From contig NZ_BARG01000038.1 of NCBI RefSeq assembly GCF_000376565.1, forward strand, positions 1-64,000: a DNA stretch of 64,000 bases, read 5' to 3'. This DNA comes from Streptomyces hokutonensis. GTDB lineage: Bacteria; Actinomycetota; Actinomycetes; Streptomycetales; Streptomycetaceae. The position numbers and the translations under genes are program-made. The notes under the pieces are model-generated. The model was given only the letters and a program-made list of their open reading frames with translations. It was not told the DNA's origin and made no database searches. Shown piece after piece: positions 35,306 through 44,368 of this stretch (the first letter of the stretch is position 1; the number at the start of each line of letters is the position of its first letter).

Positions 35306-36804
35306 CAACCCCGGGGGGAGGCGCGGTACTTCGCGTCCGGGGCGTCACCAAGAGCTTCGGCGGGGCGGCCGCGCTGAAGGGCGTGGACCTCGACCTGTAC
35401 CCCGGCGAGGTCCACGCGCTGATGGGTATGAACGGAGCCGGCAAGTCGACGCTGGTACAGGTCCTTTCGGGGATCCACCAGCCCGACGGCGGCACCGTCG
35501 AGGTCAACGGGCAGGCGCAGCACGGGCTTACGGTCCGCAAGGCGCGCCGACTCGGCATCGCCTCGGTGCCCCAGCGCCGCGAACTGGCGATGGGGCTCAC
35601 CGTCGCCGAGAACGTCATGCTGGGCGACTTGCCGACCCGGGCCGGTGCCGTGCGCTGGAAGGCCGTCAACTCCGAGGCCCGCACTGCACTTGAGGCCCTC
35701 GGCATCGACATCGACGTGACCCGCACCGCGGGCTCGCTCACCGTCGCCGAACAGACCATGGTCGAGGTGGCCCGCGAGGTCCGTCGCGGTGGCCGCATCC
35801 TCGTCCTCGACGAACCGACCGCCTGCCTGAGCGCCGAAGCGGCCCACCAGATAAGGGAGTTGGTACGCACCCTGCGCGACGAGGGCGTGGCCGTCGTCTA
35901 CATCTCGCACTACATCGACGAGGTGCTGGCCGTCGCTGACCGTGTGACGGTGCTGCGGGACGGGGCGGTCGTACGCAGCGCGCCCGCCGCCGAGTTCGAC
36001 GCCGCCGCACTCGTACGGAGCATGGTCGGCAGGGACGTCGTGTCCCGGCGATCCCAACGGCCCGCGCCCAAGGACGAGTACGGGCTCACCGTGCACGGCC
36101 TCACCGACGGCCGGGCCGTGCGGGACTTCACCGTCGACGTCCGCAAGGGCGAGATCGTCGCCGTGCTCGGCCCGGCCGGGGACGCGCAGTCACGCCTCTT
36201 CGACCTGCTCTCCGGGCGCCGCCGCCCCGACACGGGCGACCTCGCCGTGGACGGAACTCCGGTGCCGTTCGGCCGAGTTCACGCCTCGCTCGCCAGCGGC
36301 CTGCGCTGCGTCACCGGTGACCGCCGGGCCCTGGGCCTCGTCCCCGAACTCTCCCTGGACGAGAACCTGATGCTGGCCGGCGACCGCTTCGCCCGCCGCC
36401 GCACCCACCGCCGTGCCCAACTCGCCCGCCGCGCCGCCCCGTTGCGCCGCAACTACGGCGTGGTCGCCCTCGCCGGCAACCCGCCGGTGGGCGCGCTGTC
36501 CGGGGGCAACCAGCAGAAGGTGCTCCTCGCCAAGTGGCTCCAGACAGAGCCGGTCGCCTGCTTCCTGGAGGACCCCACCAACGGGGTCGACATCGCGGCC
36601 ATGGCCGACATCCACGCCCTCCTCGACGACCTCGCCTCGCGCGGAGTCGCCGTACTGCTCGCCTCCTCCTCCGCCGAGGAGGTCATGCGCCTCGCCGACC
36701 GGGTCGTCGTCGTCAGTGCAGGCCGGACCGTCGCCGAGCACGACATCGACGCCATCACCCACGACGAACTCGTCGCCACCGCCCTCGGAGGTCAACCGCA
36801 GTGA
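35302..36804 (+). CDS. Sugar-type ABC importer, double ATPase (RbsA-like)
   Basis: A 500-residue protein with two ABC domains. The first has Walker A MGMNGAGKST, signature LTVAEQTMVEVA (degenerate) and Walker B ILVLDEP; the second has GPAGDAQSRLF in place of Walker A, without the lysine, then LSGGNQQKVLLAKW and FLEDP. That asymmetry is normal for RbsA/MglA. It energises uptake together with the permease and lipoprotein that follow. GTG at 35302 overlaps the CMD stop. The cargo may be a phenolic glycoside or other small carbohydrate-like molecule; that is inference. Confidence 0.92.
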   Translation: MTTPGGGAVLRVRGVTKSFGGAAALKGVDLDLYPGEVHALMGMNGAGKSTLVQVLSGIHQPDGGTVEVNGQAQHGLTVRKARRLGIASVPQRRELAMGLTVAENVMLGDLPTRAGAVRWKAVNSEARTALEALGIDIDVTRTAGSLTVAEQTMVEVAREVRRGGRILVLDEPTACLSAEAAHQIRELVRTLRDEGVAVVYISHYIDEVLAVADRVTVLRDGAVVRSAPAAEFDAAALVRSMVGRDVVSRRSQRPAPKDEYGLTVHGLTDGRAVRDFTVDVRKGEIVAVLGPAGDAQSRLFDLLSGRRRPDTGDLAVDGTPVPFGRVHASLASGLRCVTGDRRALGLVPELSLDENLMLAGDRFARRRTHRRAQLARRAAPLRRNYGVVALAGNPPVGALSGGNQQKVLLAKWLQTEPVACFLEDPTNGVDIAAMADIHALLDDLASRGVAVLLASSSAEEVMRLADRVVVVSAGRTVAEHDIDAITHDELVATALGGQPQ

Positions 36805-37814
36805 GCGTCAAGACACTTGCCGACGCCCCGGGCGTCGACGACCCGTCCAGGAAGGCGCGCCCCAAGCTCTCGTTGTCCGCGCTGCGCGGCGCCCCGCACA
36901 CCGGTCTGATCGCCGTCCTGATCGTCGTGATCGTGGCCACCTCGCTGCGCACCGACTCGTTCGCCACCGACACGAACGTCATCAACATCCTGCGCCAGGT
37001 AAGCGTCGTCGCCGTGATCGCGGCCGGACTCACGCTGCTGATGACGGCGGGCGGCATGGACTTCTCCATGGGCAGCAACGTCGCCGTGACGACCGCGGTC
37101 GGGGCGCAGCTGCTGGCGCACGGCCATTCCACGGCGTTCGCCGTCGTCGCCTGCCTGGTGCTGGCCACGCTGATCGGTCTGGTCAACGGGGCGGTGGTGA
37201 CGTTCACGAACGTCGCCCCGTTCGTCGCGACCCTGGCGACGGCGACCCTCCTGGACGGTGTCGCGCTGCTCGTGCTCGACAGCGTCAGCGTCTCCATCGG
37301 CACCAAGATGTTCGCCCTCGGCAACAACAAGATCCTCGGGGTGCCGTACCTGCTGGTTGTCGCGATCCTCGTGTTGCTGGCGACCGCCCTGGTCATGCGG
37401 TTCACCGTGTTCGGCCGCGACGCCTTCGCCATCGGCGGCAACGAGCACGTCGCCCGCCTGAGCGGCATCAACGTCACCGCCCGCAAACTCTCCCTCTACG
37501 CCCTCACCGGCGCCCTGTCCGGACTGGCCGGCCTGATGCTGCTCTCCCGGCTCAGCGGCAGCAGCCCGGGCACGGGTGGACTCTCCCTCCAGCTCCAGGC
37601 CGTCGCCGCGGTCGTCATCGGCGGCACCGCCCTGGCCGGCGGCTACGGCACCGTCGTGGGCACCGCGCTCGGGGTGGTGCTCCTCGGTGTGGTCGCCAAC
37701 GCGCTGAACCTGCTCCAGGTCTCCAGCAACTACCAGTCGGTCTCCGTCGGCGGAGTGCTGCTCGTCGCGGCCATCGCCAACGAGATGCACAAGGCACGTT
37801 CCGCACGTCATTGA
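36801..37814 (+). CDS. Sugar-type ABC importer permease (RbsC-like)
   Basis: A 337-residue membrane protein with about eight to ten helices and the family motif AIGGNEHVARLSGINV in the cytoplasmic coupling loop, plus TAGGMDFSMGSNVAV and GLVNGAVVTF. These are typical of BPD_transp_2 permeases for ribose, xylose, galactose or autoinducer-2. GTG at 36801 overlaps the ATPase stop. It forms the channel for the importer encoded at 35302-38807. Confidence 0.93.
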   Translation: MSVKTLADAPGVDDPSRKARPKLSLSALRGAPHTGLIAVLIVVIVATSLRTDSFATDTNVINILRQVSVVAVIAAGLTLLMTAGGMDFSMGSNVAVTTAVGAQLLAHGHSTAFAVVACLVLATLIGLVNGAVVTFTNVAPFVATLATATLLDGVALLVLDSVSVSIGTKMFALGNNKILGVPYLLVVAILVLLATALVMRFTVFGRDAFAIGGNEHVARLSGINVTARKLSLYALTGALSGLAGLMLLSRLSGSSPGTGGLSLQLQAVAAVVIGGTALAGGYGTVVGTALGVVLLGVVANALNLLQVSSNYQSVSVGGVLLVAAIANEMHKARSARH

Positions 37815-37856
37815 CCGGCCCCACTCACCGCATCCATAGACACAAGGCGGTTCACC

Positions 37857-38807
37857 ATGAGAATTTCGGTCCGTTCCCGCAGAACCGTGCTCGCCGCGTT
37901 CGCCGGCGGCACCCTCGTACTGAGCGGCTGCGGCAGCAGTGACGACAGCGGGAGTTCCGGCGATGTCACCCTCGGATTCGTCAACGGCGGCGACACCGAG
38001 TTCCACAGCTGTCTCCAGAAAGCGGTCGAGCAGACGGCGAAGACGGAGAACGCCAGGATCTTCACCGCCAACTCGCACCAGAATTCCACCACCGAGCTTT
38101 CCAACATCGAGGACATGACCTCGCGCAACGTGAGCGCGCTGATCGTGCAGACGGTCAACGTCGACGCGCTCAAGGGCGACATCGCCAAGGCGAAGGCCGC
38201 GAACATACCGATCTACCTGACGTCCGTGGCCACCAGCGACGTGAACGACATCCTCGGCGCGGCCGTCGTCGACCTGGGGAAGCTCGGCGCCCTGGACGCC
38301 GGCTGGATCGCGCAGGACGCGGGCGGCAAGAACGTCCAGGTCGGCGTGATCGCGGGGGCGCCCGGCGCGGCCTCCGACCTGATGGTGGGCGGCTTCACGA
38401 AGGCGCTGCCGAGCACCGCCAAGGTGGTCGCGAACCAGCCGGGCATGTTCAATCCGGTGAAGGCGCAGGACGTGGCCGAGAACATGATCCAGGCACATCC
38501 CGACCTGCAGTACGCGTTCGTCGCCTCGGAGGACATGGCCTTGGCCGCCCGCAAGGCGTTCGACGCGGCCGGCAAGAAGGACGTGAAGATCGTGACCGCC
38601 AATGGCACCGACGAGGGCCTGGCCGCCGTCAAGGACGGACGGCTCTCCGCCACCGTCGCGAACTCGGCCATGTCGATCGGGCAGACCGCGGTCAAGAACG
38701 CCGTCGGACTCCTGGCCAAGAAGAAGGTTGACAAGATTGCCAACATTCCTCTTTTGTTGGTCACCAAGGACAACCTGAACAAGGCACCCCAGTACTGCCC
38801 CGAGTAA
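37857..38807 (+). CDS. Substrate-binding lipoprotein of the sugar-type importer
   Basis: A 316-residue periplasmic-binding-protein type I fold (Peripla_BP_4). The N-terminus has basic residues, a hydrophobic stretch and the lipobox LVLSGC (Cys25), so it is anchored outside the membrane. The mature start DVTLGFVNGGDTEFHSC is family-like. The last 100 bp are AT-rich for this genome and use ATT, CTT and TTG codons (KIANIPLLL), unlike the rest. ATG at 37857 lies 42 bp after the permease stop. Confidence 0.92.
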   Translation: MRISVRSRRTVLAAFAGGTLVLSGCGSSDDSGSSGDVTLGFVNGGDTEFHSCLQKAVEQTAKTENARIFTANSHQNSTTELSNIEDMTSRNVSALIVQTVNVDALKGDIAKAKAANIPIYLTSVATSDVNDILGAAVVDLGKLGALDAGWIAQDAGGKNVQVGVIAGAPGAASDLMVGGFTKALPSTAKVVANQPGMFNPVKAQDVAENMIQAHPDLQYAFVASEDMALAARKAFDAAGKKDVKIVTANGTDEGLAAVKDGRLSATVANSAMSIGQTAVKNAVGLLAKKKVDKIANIPLLLVTKDNLNKAPQYCPE

Positions 38808-38871
38808 CACAGCCGCGCGGGCAGCGACGCCTGTCCCTGCCTGTCCCGAGCCGCCCGTCCGACACATCGCT

Positions 38872-38906
38872 GGAATGTCCTGATAGAGCCGCTATAAGGG
38901 CATTCC
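38872..38906. promoter_or_regulatory. Inverted repeat upstream of the LysR gene
   Basis: GGAATGTCC (38872-38880) and GGGCATTCC (38898-38906) form a 9-bp inverted repeat with one mismatch and a 17-bp spacer. It is about 80 bp before the LysR start. The reverse strand reads GAATGCCCT...AGCGG; the same words occur just after the LhgO stop at 49168-49188. Confidence 0.45.
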
Positions 38907-38985
38907 GGATCCTGCCGGACCCCTACGCACGACCGGCACCGCCGCCGGGGCCCACCCCTGGCACACGTGGGCCTCCGGAGGAATC

Positions 38986-39897
38986 ATGGACCGACTGCTC
39001 CTCATGCACAGCTTCGTCACCGTCGCCCAGACCGGCAGCTTCAGCGGCGCCGCCAAGAAACTCGGCTCGTCGGGCTCCCTCGTCTCGCGCCACGTCGCCG
39101 AGCTGGAGCGCCAGGTGGGTGTACGCCTCGTCAACCGCACCGCCCGTTCGGTGAGCCTCACGGAACCAGGGCTCCGGTACGCCGAGTTCGCCTCCCGCAT
39201 CCTCGACGAGATCGAGGCCGAGGACGCCGTCATCTCGCACCTCCACGACCGCGCCGAAGGCACCCTGAGCATCATCTGCCCCAAGTGGATAGGCAGCCTG
39301 GACCTCGGAGACGCGATCGCCGCGTTCTCCGCCGCCCACCCCAAGATCCACGTCCGCTTCGAACTGGGCGGCATGTCGGACCGCACGTACGACTTCCTGG
39401 ACAGCGGCTTCGACGTCGCCTTCCACACCCGGGACCTACGCGACTCCAGCGTCCGGCTGAAGAAGATCGCCTCCCTGCCCTTCGTGCTCTGCGCCTCCGA
39501 GAAGTACCTGGAGCGCGGCGGCCCGCTCACCGAGCCCAACGGCCTCGCCCACCACGAGTGCCTCGTCCACGTCAACGACCCGGTCTGGCGCATCGGCCAC
39601 GGACACACCAGCACCCTGCACAAGATCCGCAACGTGGCGTTCTCCTCCAACTCCTACCTCGCGCTCCAGAAGGCCGCCGTCCACGGCCGCGGCATCGCCC
39701 TGCTCCCGCAGCGCCCCGCCTACGACGACCTCCTCTCCGGCGCCCTCAAGGTCCTGCTGCCCGAGCTCGCCGTACCCGACCGCCCGCTCTTCGCGATCTA
39801 CGGCCCCGGCCAGGCCACCCCGCGCAAGGTCAGCGTCTTCCTGGACTTCCTCGCCGAATGGTTCTCACAGAATCCGATTCCGGCCATCCGCGCGTAA
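38986..39897 (+). CDS. LysR-family transcriptional regulator
   Basis: A 303-residue LTTR. The DNA-binding region is MHSFVTVAQTGSFSGAAKKL, then SGSLVSRHVAELERQVG; the effector domain has the GRGIALLPQRPAYDDLLSG segment typical of the CrgA-like subgroup. ATG at 38986 has GGAGGAATC upstream. It lies between the importer operon and the second ring-cleavage operon. It is the best candidate for the box shared by 34579 and 49197, though the pairing is inferred. Confidence 0.93.
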   Translation: MDRLLLMHSFVTVAQTGSFSGAAKKLGSSGSLVSRHVAELERQVGVRLVNRTARSVSLTEPGLRYAEFASRILDEIEAEDAVISHLHDRAEGTLSIICPKWIGSLDLGDAIAAFSAAHPKIHVRFELGGMSDRTYDFLDSGFDVAFHTRDLRDSSVRLKKIASLPFVLCASEKYLERGGPLTEPNGLAHHECLVHVNDPVWRIGHGHTSTLHKIRNVAFSSNSYLALQKAAVHGRGIALLPQRPAYDDLLSGALKVLLPELAVPDRPLFAIYGPGQATPRKVSVFLDFLAEWFSQNPIPAIRA

Positions 39898-39936
39898 CTG
39901 CAAGAAACGATTGCGAATTGAGTCGAGCTCGGACCA

Positions 39937-39966
39937 TTGAGGCCTTCACGCCCTGAAATCTAGGCT
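39937..39966 (+). promoter_or_regulatory. Probable promoter of the second dioxygenase operon
   Basis: TTGAGG (39937-39942), 18 bp, TAGGCT (39961-39966), 29 bp before the ATG at 39996. The spacing and -10 are good; the -35 is fair. Confidence 0.55.
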
Positions 39967-39995
39967 CACCGGGCGACCCGCGAAACGAGGCATCC

Positions 39996-40913
39996 ATGGG
40001 AATCCAGAGAATCGAATCGGTCACCTACGGCATCGACGACGTAGACGAATGTGTCCGTTTCTTCGGCGACTTCGGGCTGTTCCTGCTGGAGCGCACCGAG
40101 GAGCACGCGGTCTTCGAGACGCTCGCCGGGCAGACCCTCCACCTGGACACCGTGCCCGGCCCCCTGCTCCCGCCGCCGGTGGAGGCCGGGCCGACGATCC
40201 GCGAGGTCGTCTGGGGCGTCGACACCCCGGAGGAACTGGCCCGGCTGGTCGCCGCCGTCGGCCGGGACCGCAAGATCCACGAGAGCGCCGACGGGGTCTT
40301 CCACACCGTGGACGAGAGCGGCTTCGGCGCCGGACTCACGCTGGCCCGCCCCAAGAACGTGGACGTCACCCCGCGCCCCGCCAACGCGACGGGCAGCGTC
40401 GACCGCTGGAACACCGCGCTGGAACCGCTCACCCGGGCCTTCCCGCTGCGCATGTGCCATGTCGCGCTGAACATCGTCAAGGAAGGCCGCGAGGAGGCCG
40501 TCGCGTTCTACACCGAGCGGCTCGGCTTCCGGCCCACCGACATCGTCGAACCGATGGGCGTCTTCATGCAGGCACCGGGCGACGACGACCAGCACACCAT
40601 GCTGCTGTGCCACCGCCCCGACCGCGCGGGCGTCAACCACATCGCCTACGAGGTCCCCGGCTTCGACGACGTCATCGAGGGCGGCAACTACATGATCGAG
40701 CGCGGCTGGCGGGAGGCCCGCAAGCTCGGCCGCCACACGGTCGGCTCGAACGTCTTCCGGTTCGTCCACGCCCCCTGCGGAGGCCGCGTCGAGTACGCGG
40801 CCGACATGGACCGCGTCGACGACACCTACGAGACCCGCGTCCACGAGACCACCCCGCCGCACCACATCTGGGCACTGCGCTCCAACCGCGACCAGGACGC
40901 CCCCGCCAACTGA
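39996..40913 (+). CDS. Type I (VOC) extradiol dioxygenase
   Basis: A 305-residue two-module VOC protein. The C-terminal module keeps all iron ligands: His155 (MCHVALN), His215 (VNHIAYE) and Glu267 (RVEYAAD). It should cleave a catecholic ring, and it differs strongly from the dioxygenase at 31619 in sequence. It heads a run with aldehyde dehydrogenase, FAH hydrolase, small VOC and alpha/beta-hydrolase genes, the classic content of a meta-cleavage pathway. The substrate is not evident. ATG at 39996 has a weak AACGAGGC ribosome site. Confidence 0.85.
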   Translation: MGIQRIESVTYGIDDVDECVRFFGDFGLFLLERTEEHAVFETLAGQTLHLDTVPGPLLPPPVEAGPTIREVVWGVDTPEELARLVAAVGRDRKIHESADGVFHTVDESGFGAGLTLARPKNVDVTPRPANATGSVDRWNTALEPLTRAFPLRMCHVALNIVKEGREEAVAFYTERLGFRPTDIVEPMGVFMQAPGDDDQHTMLLCHRPDRAGVNHIAYEVPGFDDVIEGGNYMIERGWREARKLGRHTVGSNVFRFVHAPCGGRVEYAADMDRVDDTYETRVHETTPPHHIWALRSNRDQDAPAN

Positions 40914-40944
40914 CTCTCCCCCCAGCCTGAGAGGGCACCCACTC

Positions 40945-42393
40945 ATGACCTCCGACCACGGCTACCCCGCCGTCCGCATGTACATCGCGGGCGAGTGGTG
41001 CCAGGGCGGCACCGGACGGACCGCCCCGATCGTGAACCCGGCCACCGAGAAGGTGATCGGCGACGTACCCCTCGCCACCACCGCCGACCTCGACCGCGCC
41101 CTCGACGCGGCCACCGAGGGCTTCCGCACCTGGCGCAACACCCCGATAGCCAAGCGCTCCGCGATCCTGCACGCCGCCGCCGACCTGATCACCGAACGCG
41201 CCCCCGAGATCGGCCGGATCATGGCCCAGGAACAGGGCAAGCCGCTCCGCGAGGGCACCACCGAGGCCCTGCGCACCGCCGACACCCTGCGCTGGCACAT
41301 CGAGGACGCCCGCCGCGCCTACGGCCGGATCATCCCGTCCGCACCCGGCACCGTCCTTACCGTCCGCCGCGAACCCGTCGGACCCGTGGCCGCGTTCGTG
41401 CCGTGGAACTTCCCCGTCGGCGGCCCCAACCGCAAGCTGTCCTCCGCCCTCTCCGCCGGCTGTTCGATGATCATCAAGGCGTCCGAGGAGACCCCTGGCA
41501 CGGCTGCCGCCCTCGTCGCCTGCTACGCCGACGCCGGACTCCCGGCCGGTGTCCTCAACCTCGTCTTCGGTGAACCGGCCGAGGTCTCCGCCCACTTGAT
41601 CCCCTCGCCGCAGGTCCGCCTGGTCGCCTTCACCGGCTCGGTCCCGGTCGGCAAGCTCCTCGCGGCCCAGGCGGGCGAAGTCATGAAGCCCACCCTGATG
41701 GAACTCGGCGGCCACGCCCCGGTCATCGTCTGCGCCGACGCCGACCCGGTGAAGTCCGCCCGCAAGGCGGCCCAGGCGAAGTTCTTCAACGCCGGCCAGG
41801 TGTGCACCTCGCCGAGCCGCTTCTTCGTCCACGAGAGCATCGTCGACGCGTTCACCGCCGAGTTCGTGAAGGCGGCCCAATCGGTCACCGTAGGCGACGG
41901 TCTCGACGCCGACACCACCATGGGGCCGCTCGCCAATGAGCGCCGGTTGCAAGCCATGGAGAACCTGGTCGCCGACGCCGTGGAGCGAGGCGCAAAGGTA
42001 CTCACCGGTGGTCAACGTCTAGCGCGCGACGGCTACTTCTACGCCCCGACCGTCCTCACCGACGTACCGGCGGACGCGAAGCTGATGCACGAGGAGCCCT
42101 TCGGCCCGCTCGCGCCGATCGTCCCGTTCACGGACCTGGACGAGACCCTGGCGCTCGCCAACTCCCTTCCCTACGGCCTCGCCGCCTACGGCTTCACCGA
42201 GTCCGCCGCCACCGCCGAGAAGCTCTCGGACGCGCTGGAGGCCGGCATCCTCTCCATCAACCACTGCGGCGGCTCCGTCGCCGAGGCACCCTCCGGCGGC
42301 GTCAAGGAGAGCGGCTACGGCAGGGAGGGCGGCCCCGAGGCCCTCGACGCCTACCTGATCACCAAGCGCGTCTCCCACCTGCTGGCGGGCTGA
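40945..42393 (+). CDS. NAD(P)-dependent aldehyde dehydrogenase
   Basis: A 482-residue ALDH. The catalytic Cys is Cys287 (NAGQVCTSPSRFFV), the general base Glu253 (MELGGHAPVIV), and the cofactor motif is FTGSVPVGKLL. It resembles succinate-semialdehyde or 2-hydroxymuconic-semialdehyde dehydrogenases. Next to the extradiol dioxygenase, oxidation of the ring-cleavage semialdehyde is a reasonable role. ATG at 40945 lies 31 bp after the dioxygenase stop; GAGAGGG precedes it. Confidence 0.93.
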   Translation: MTSDHGYPAVRMYIAGEWCQGGTGRTAPIVNPATEKVIGDVPLATTADLDRALDAATEGFRTWRNTPIAKRSAILHAAADLITERAPEIGRIMAQEQGKPLREGTTEALRTADTLRWHIEDARRAYGRIIPSAPGTVLTVRREPVGPVAAFVPWNFPVGGPNRKLSSALSAGCSMIIKASEETPGTAAALVACYADAGLPAGVLNLVFGEPAEVSAHLIPSPQVRLVAFTGSVPVGKLLAAQAGEVMKPTLMELGGHAPVIVCADADPVKSARKAAQAKFFNAGQVCTSPSRFFVHESIVDAFTAEFVKAAQSVTVGDGLDADTTMGPLANERRLQAMENLVADAVERGAKVLTGGQRLARDGYFYAPTVLTDVPADAKLMHEEPFGPLAPIVPFTDLDETLALANSLPYGLAAYGFTESAATAEKLSDALEAGILSINHCGGSVAEAPSGGVKESGYGREGGPEALDAYLITKRVSHLLAG

Positions 42394-42399
42394 ACCGCC

Positions 42400-43170
42400 A
42401 TGAGGTACACCCGAGTTGCGGTCGGCGGCCGGGCGGTCTGGGGCCGTGTGGGGGAGAGGGACATCGAGCTGCTGTCCGAGTCCCCTCTGGAAGGCGATCC
42501 GTCCGTCATCGGCACGGTGCCGGTCGCCGGCGCCCAGTGGCTGCCGGTCGTCGTCCCGCCCGTGTTCTACGCGGTCGGCATGAACTACCCGCGCCACATC
42601 GCGCACGCCGGCGCCGAGACCCCGGACCGACCCGAGGTCGGCTACCGCGCCAACAACGCGCTCACCGGCCACCGTTCACCCATCGTCAAGCCGGCCGGGG
42701 TCGAGGGCCGCTTCGAGGCCGAGCCCGAACTCGTCGCCGTCATCGGCCGCACCCTGCGCCACGCGACCTACGACGAGGCCCGCAAGTCGGTGTTCGGCTG
42801 GACCATCGGCAACGACGTCAGCGCCCGCACCTGGCAGCACCAGGACCGCTCGTTCTGGCGCAGCAAGAACAGCGACACGTTCAAGCCGATGGGGCCCTGG
42901 ATCGAGACCGACGTCGACGCGCTCGCGCAGACCACGACTCTCCGTGTGAACGGGGAGGTTCGGGCCTCGTTCGCCACCGGCGACATGGTCTTCGACCCGT
43001 TCGACCACATCGTCGAGCTCACCAAGCACATCACCATGCACCCGGGGGACGTGCTGTGGATGGGCGCCGAAGCCACCTGCCAACTCGAACCAGGGGACAC
43101 CGTGGACATCGAGATCAGCGGTATCGGCGTCCTGTCCAACCCCGTACACAGTGAAGGGAATCCGTCATGA
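42400..43170 (+). CDS. Fumarylacetoacetate hydrolase (FAH) family protein
   Basis: A 256-residue FAH-fold enzyme. The metal site is visible as Glu108 and Glu110 (EAEPELVAVIGR) and Asp139 (TIGNDVSART). Enzymes of this family in meta-cleavage pathways are 2-hydroxymuconate-type isomerases, 4-oxalocrotonate decarboxylases or 2-oxopentenoate hydratases. The ATG at 42400 lies 6 bp after the ALDH stop and its TGA overlaps the next ATG, so it is coupled within the operon. Confidence 0.9.
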   Translation: MRYTRVAVGGRAVWGRVGERDIELLSESPLEGDPSVIGTVPVAGAQWLPVVVPPVFYAVGMNYPRHIAHAGAETPDRPEVGYRANNALTGHRSPIVKPAGVEGRFEAEPELVAVIGRTLRHATYDEARKSVFGWTIGNDVSARTWQHQDRSFWRSKNSDTFKPMGPWIETDVDALAQTTTLRVNGEVRASFATGDMVFDPFDHIVELTKHITMHPGDVLWMGAEATCQLEPGDTVDIEISGIGVLSNPVHSEGNPS

Positions 43171-43538
43171 GCAGCGCACCCCGCTACATCCACCACGTCA
43201 ACTTCCCCACCACCGACCCCGACCGGACCGCCGAGTGGTACACGAAGGTCTTCGGGATGAAGCGGATCATGCCCAAGTCCAACACCCGCGTGGTGCTGAT
43301 GACCCGGGGCAACTTCGACCTGCACTTCACCCCGGTCGAGGAGATGGAGCGCATGGCGCCCTATCACTTCGCCGTCGAGGTCGACGACTGGGACGACTTC
43401 CTCGCCCACCTCAAGGACCTGGGCATTAGGCACACCCGGCCGATCGAACGGCCCGAGAACCAGTCGAAGTTCTGCTACATCCACGACCCCGACCACACCA
43501 TGATCGAGCTCGTCTTCCACGGCCGCCGCCCCAACTGA
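43167..43538 (+). CDS. Single-domain VOC protein
   Basis: A 123-residue single VOC module with candidate metal ligands in YIHHVNFP (near the N-terminus), MAPYHFAVEV and DHTMIELVF. One domain would dimerise to build a site. Family functions include glyoxalase, epimerase and small dioxygenases; I cannot choose. It overlaps the FAH stop (ATGA), so a joint role in processing the ring-cleavage product is likely. Confidence 0.85.
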   Translation: MSSAPRYIHHVNFPTTDPDRTAEWYTKVFGMKRIMPKSNTRVVLMTRGNFDLHFTPVEEMERMAPYHFAVEVDDWDDFLAHLKDLGIRHTRPIERPENQSKFCYIHDPDHTMIELVFHGRRPN

Positions 43539-43564
43539 CCCCGCGCGTACAGGAGTTCACCCCC

Positions 43565-44368
43565 ATGCCCATCGCCGACTCCGACGGCACCTCCATCTAC
43601 TACGAGCGCCACGGCAGCGGTCCGGCGATCCTGTTCGTGCACGGCAGCGGCGGCCACCACGCCGCCTGGTGGCAGCAAGTGGCCGCGCTGCGCGAGGAGT
43701 TCACGGTCGTCACCGTGGATCTGCGCGGCTTCGGCAAGTCCGACGCACCCACCCCTCCGAACTCGTCCAGGCCCGAGTTCGACGGCCAGGACTTCCCCGG
43801 TGACGTCGTCGCCGTCCTCGACCAGGAGGACCTGACCGGCGCCATGCTGGTCGGCCAGTCCATCGGCTCCGTCGCCGCGCTGCGCGCCGGACTGCTGCGG
43901 CCCGAGCGGGTCGGCTCCGTCGTGCTCGGCCACTCGTTGGGCGGCATCAGCCACCCCGAGCTCAAGGAACTCGCCGCCGCCGACCGCGCCGAGGCCGTCA
44001 AACTCCCGGTCATCGACCGCCTGTTGACCAAGCGCTTCCAGGAGGAGCGGGCCGACCTCACCTTCCTGTTCCAGCAGATGGGCACGTTCAACGTGGCCAG
44101 GATGCAGGACCTGCGCAACCTCGACACCAACGGCCCGTCCCTGGACGACATTCAGGCCTCGGGCGTGAAGGTCGCCTTCCTCGCGGGCGAGAAGGACGCG
44201 GTGCTCAGCGTGAAGACCGTGACCCGCGCCCACGAACTGCTGGCCGGCTCGCACCTGGAGATCGTCCCGGACGCCCCGCACTCCATGTACTGGGAGACGC
44301 CCGCCGAGTACAACGCCGCCGTCGCCCACCTGCGCCGCACTCTCACCGCACCGAAGGAAGCAGCATGA
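43565..44368 (+). CDS. Alpha/beta-fold hydrolase (meta-cleavage hydrolase-like)
   Basis: A 267-residue hydrolase with HGSGG oxyanion loop, nucleophile Ser99 (VGQSIGSV), acidic Asp in AGEKDAVLS and His in PDAPHSMYWE. It resembles the C-C bond hydrolases (MhpC/BphD group) and 3-oxoadipate enol-lactonases. Beside an extradiol dioxygenase, a C-C hydrolase for the ring-fission product is plausible. ATG at 43565; its TGA overlaps the next ATG. Confidence 0.9.
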   Translation: MPIADSDGTSIYYERHGSGPAILFVHGSGGHHAAWWQQVAALREEFTVVTVDLRGFGKSDAPTPPNSSRPEFDGQDFPGDVVAVLDQEDLTGAMLVGQSIGSVAALRAGLLRPERVGSVVLGHSLGGISHPELKELAAADRAEAVKLPVIDRLLTKRFQEERADLTFLFQQMGTFNVARMQDLRNLDTNGPSLDDIQASGVKVAFLAGEKDAVLSVKTVTRAHELLAGSHLEIVPDAPHSMYWETPAEYNAAVAHLRRTLTAPKEAA

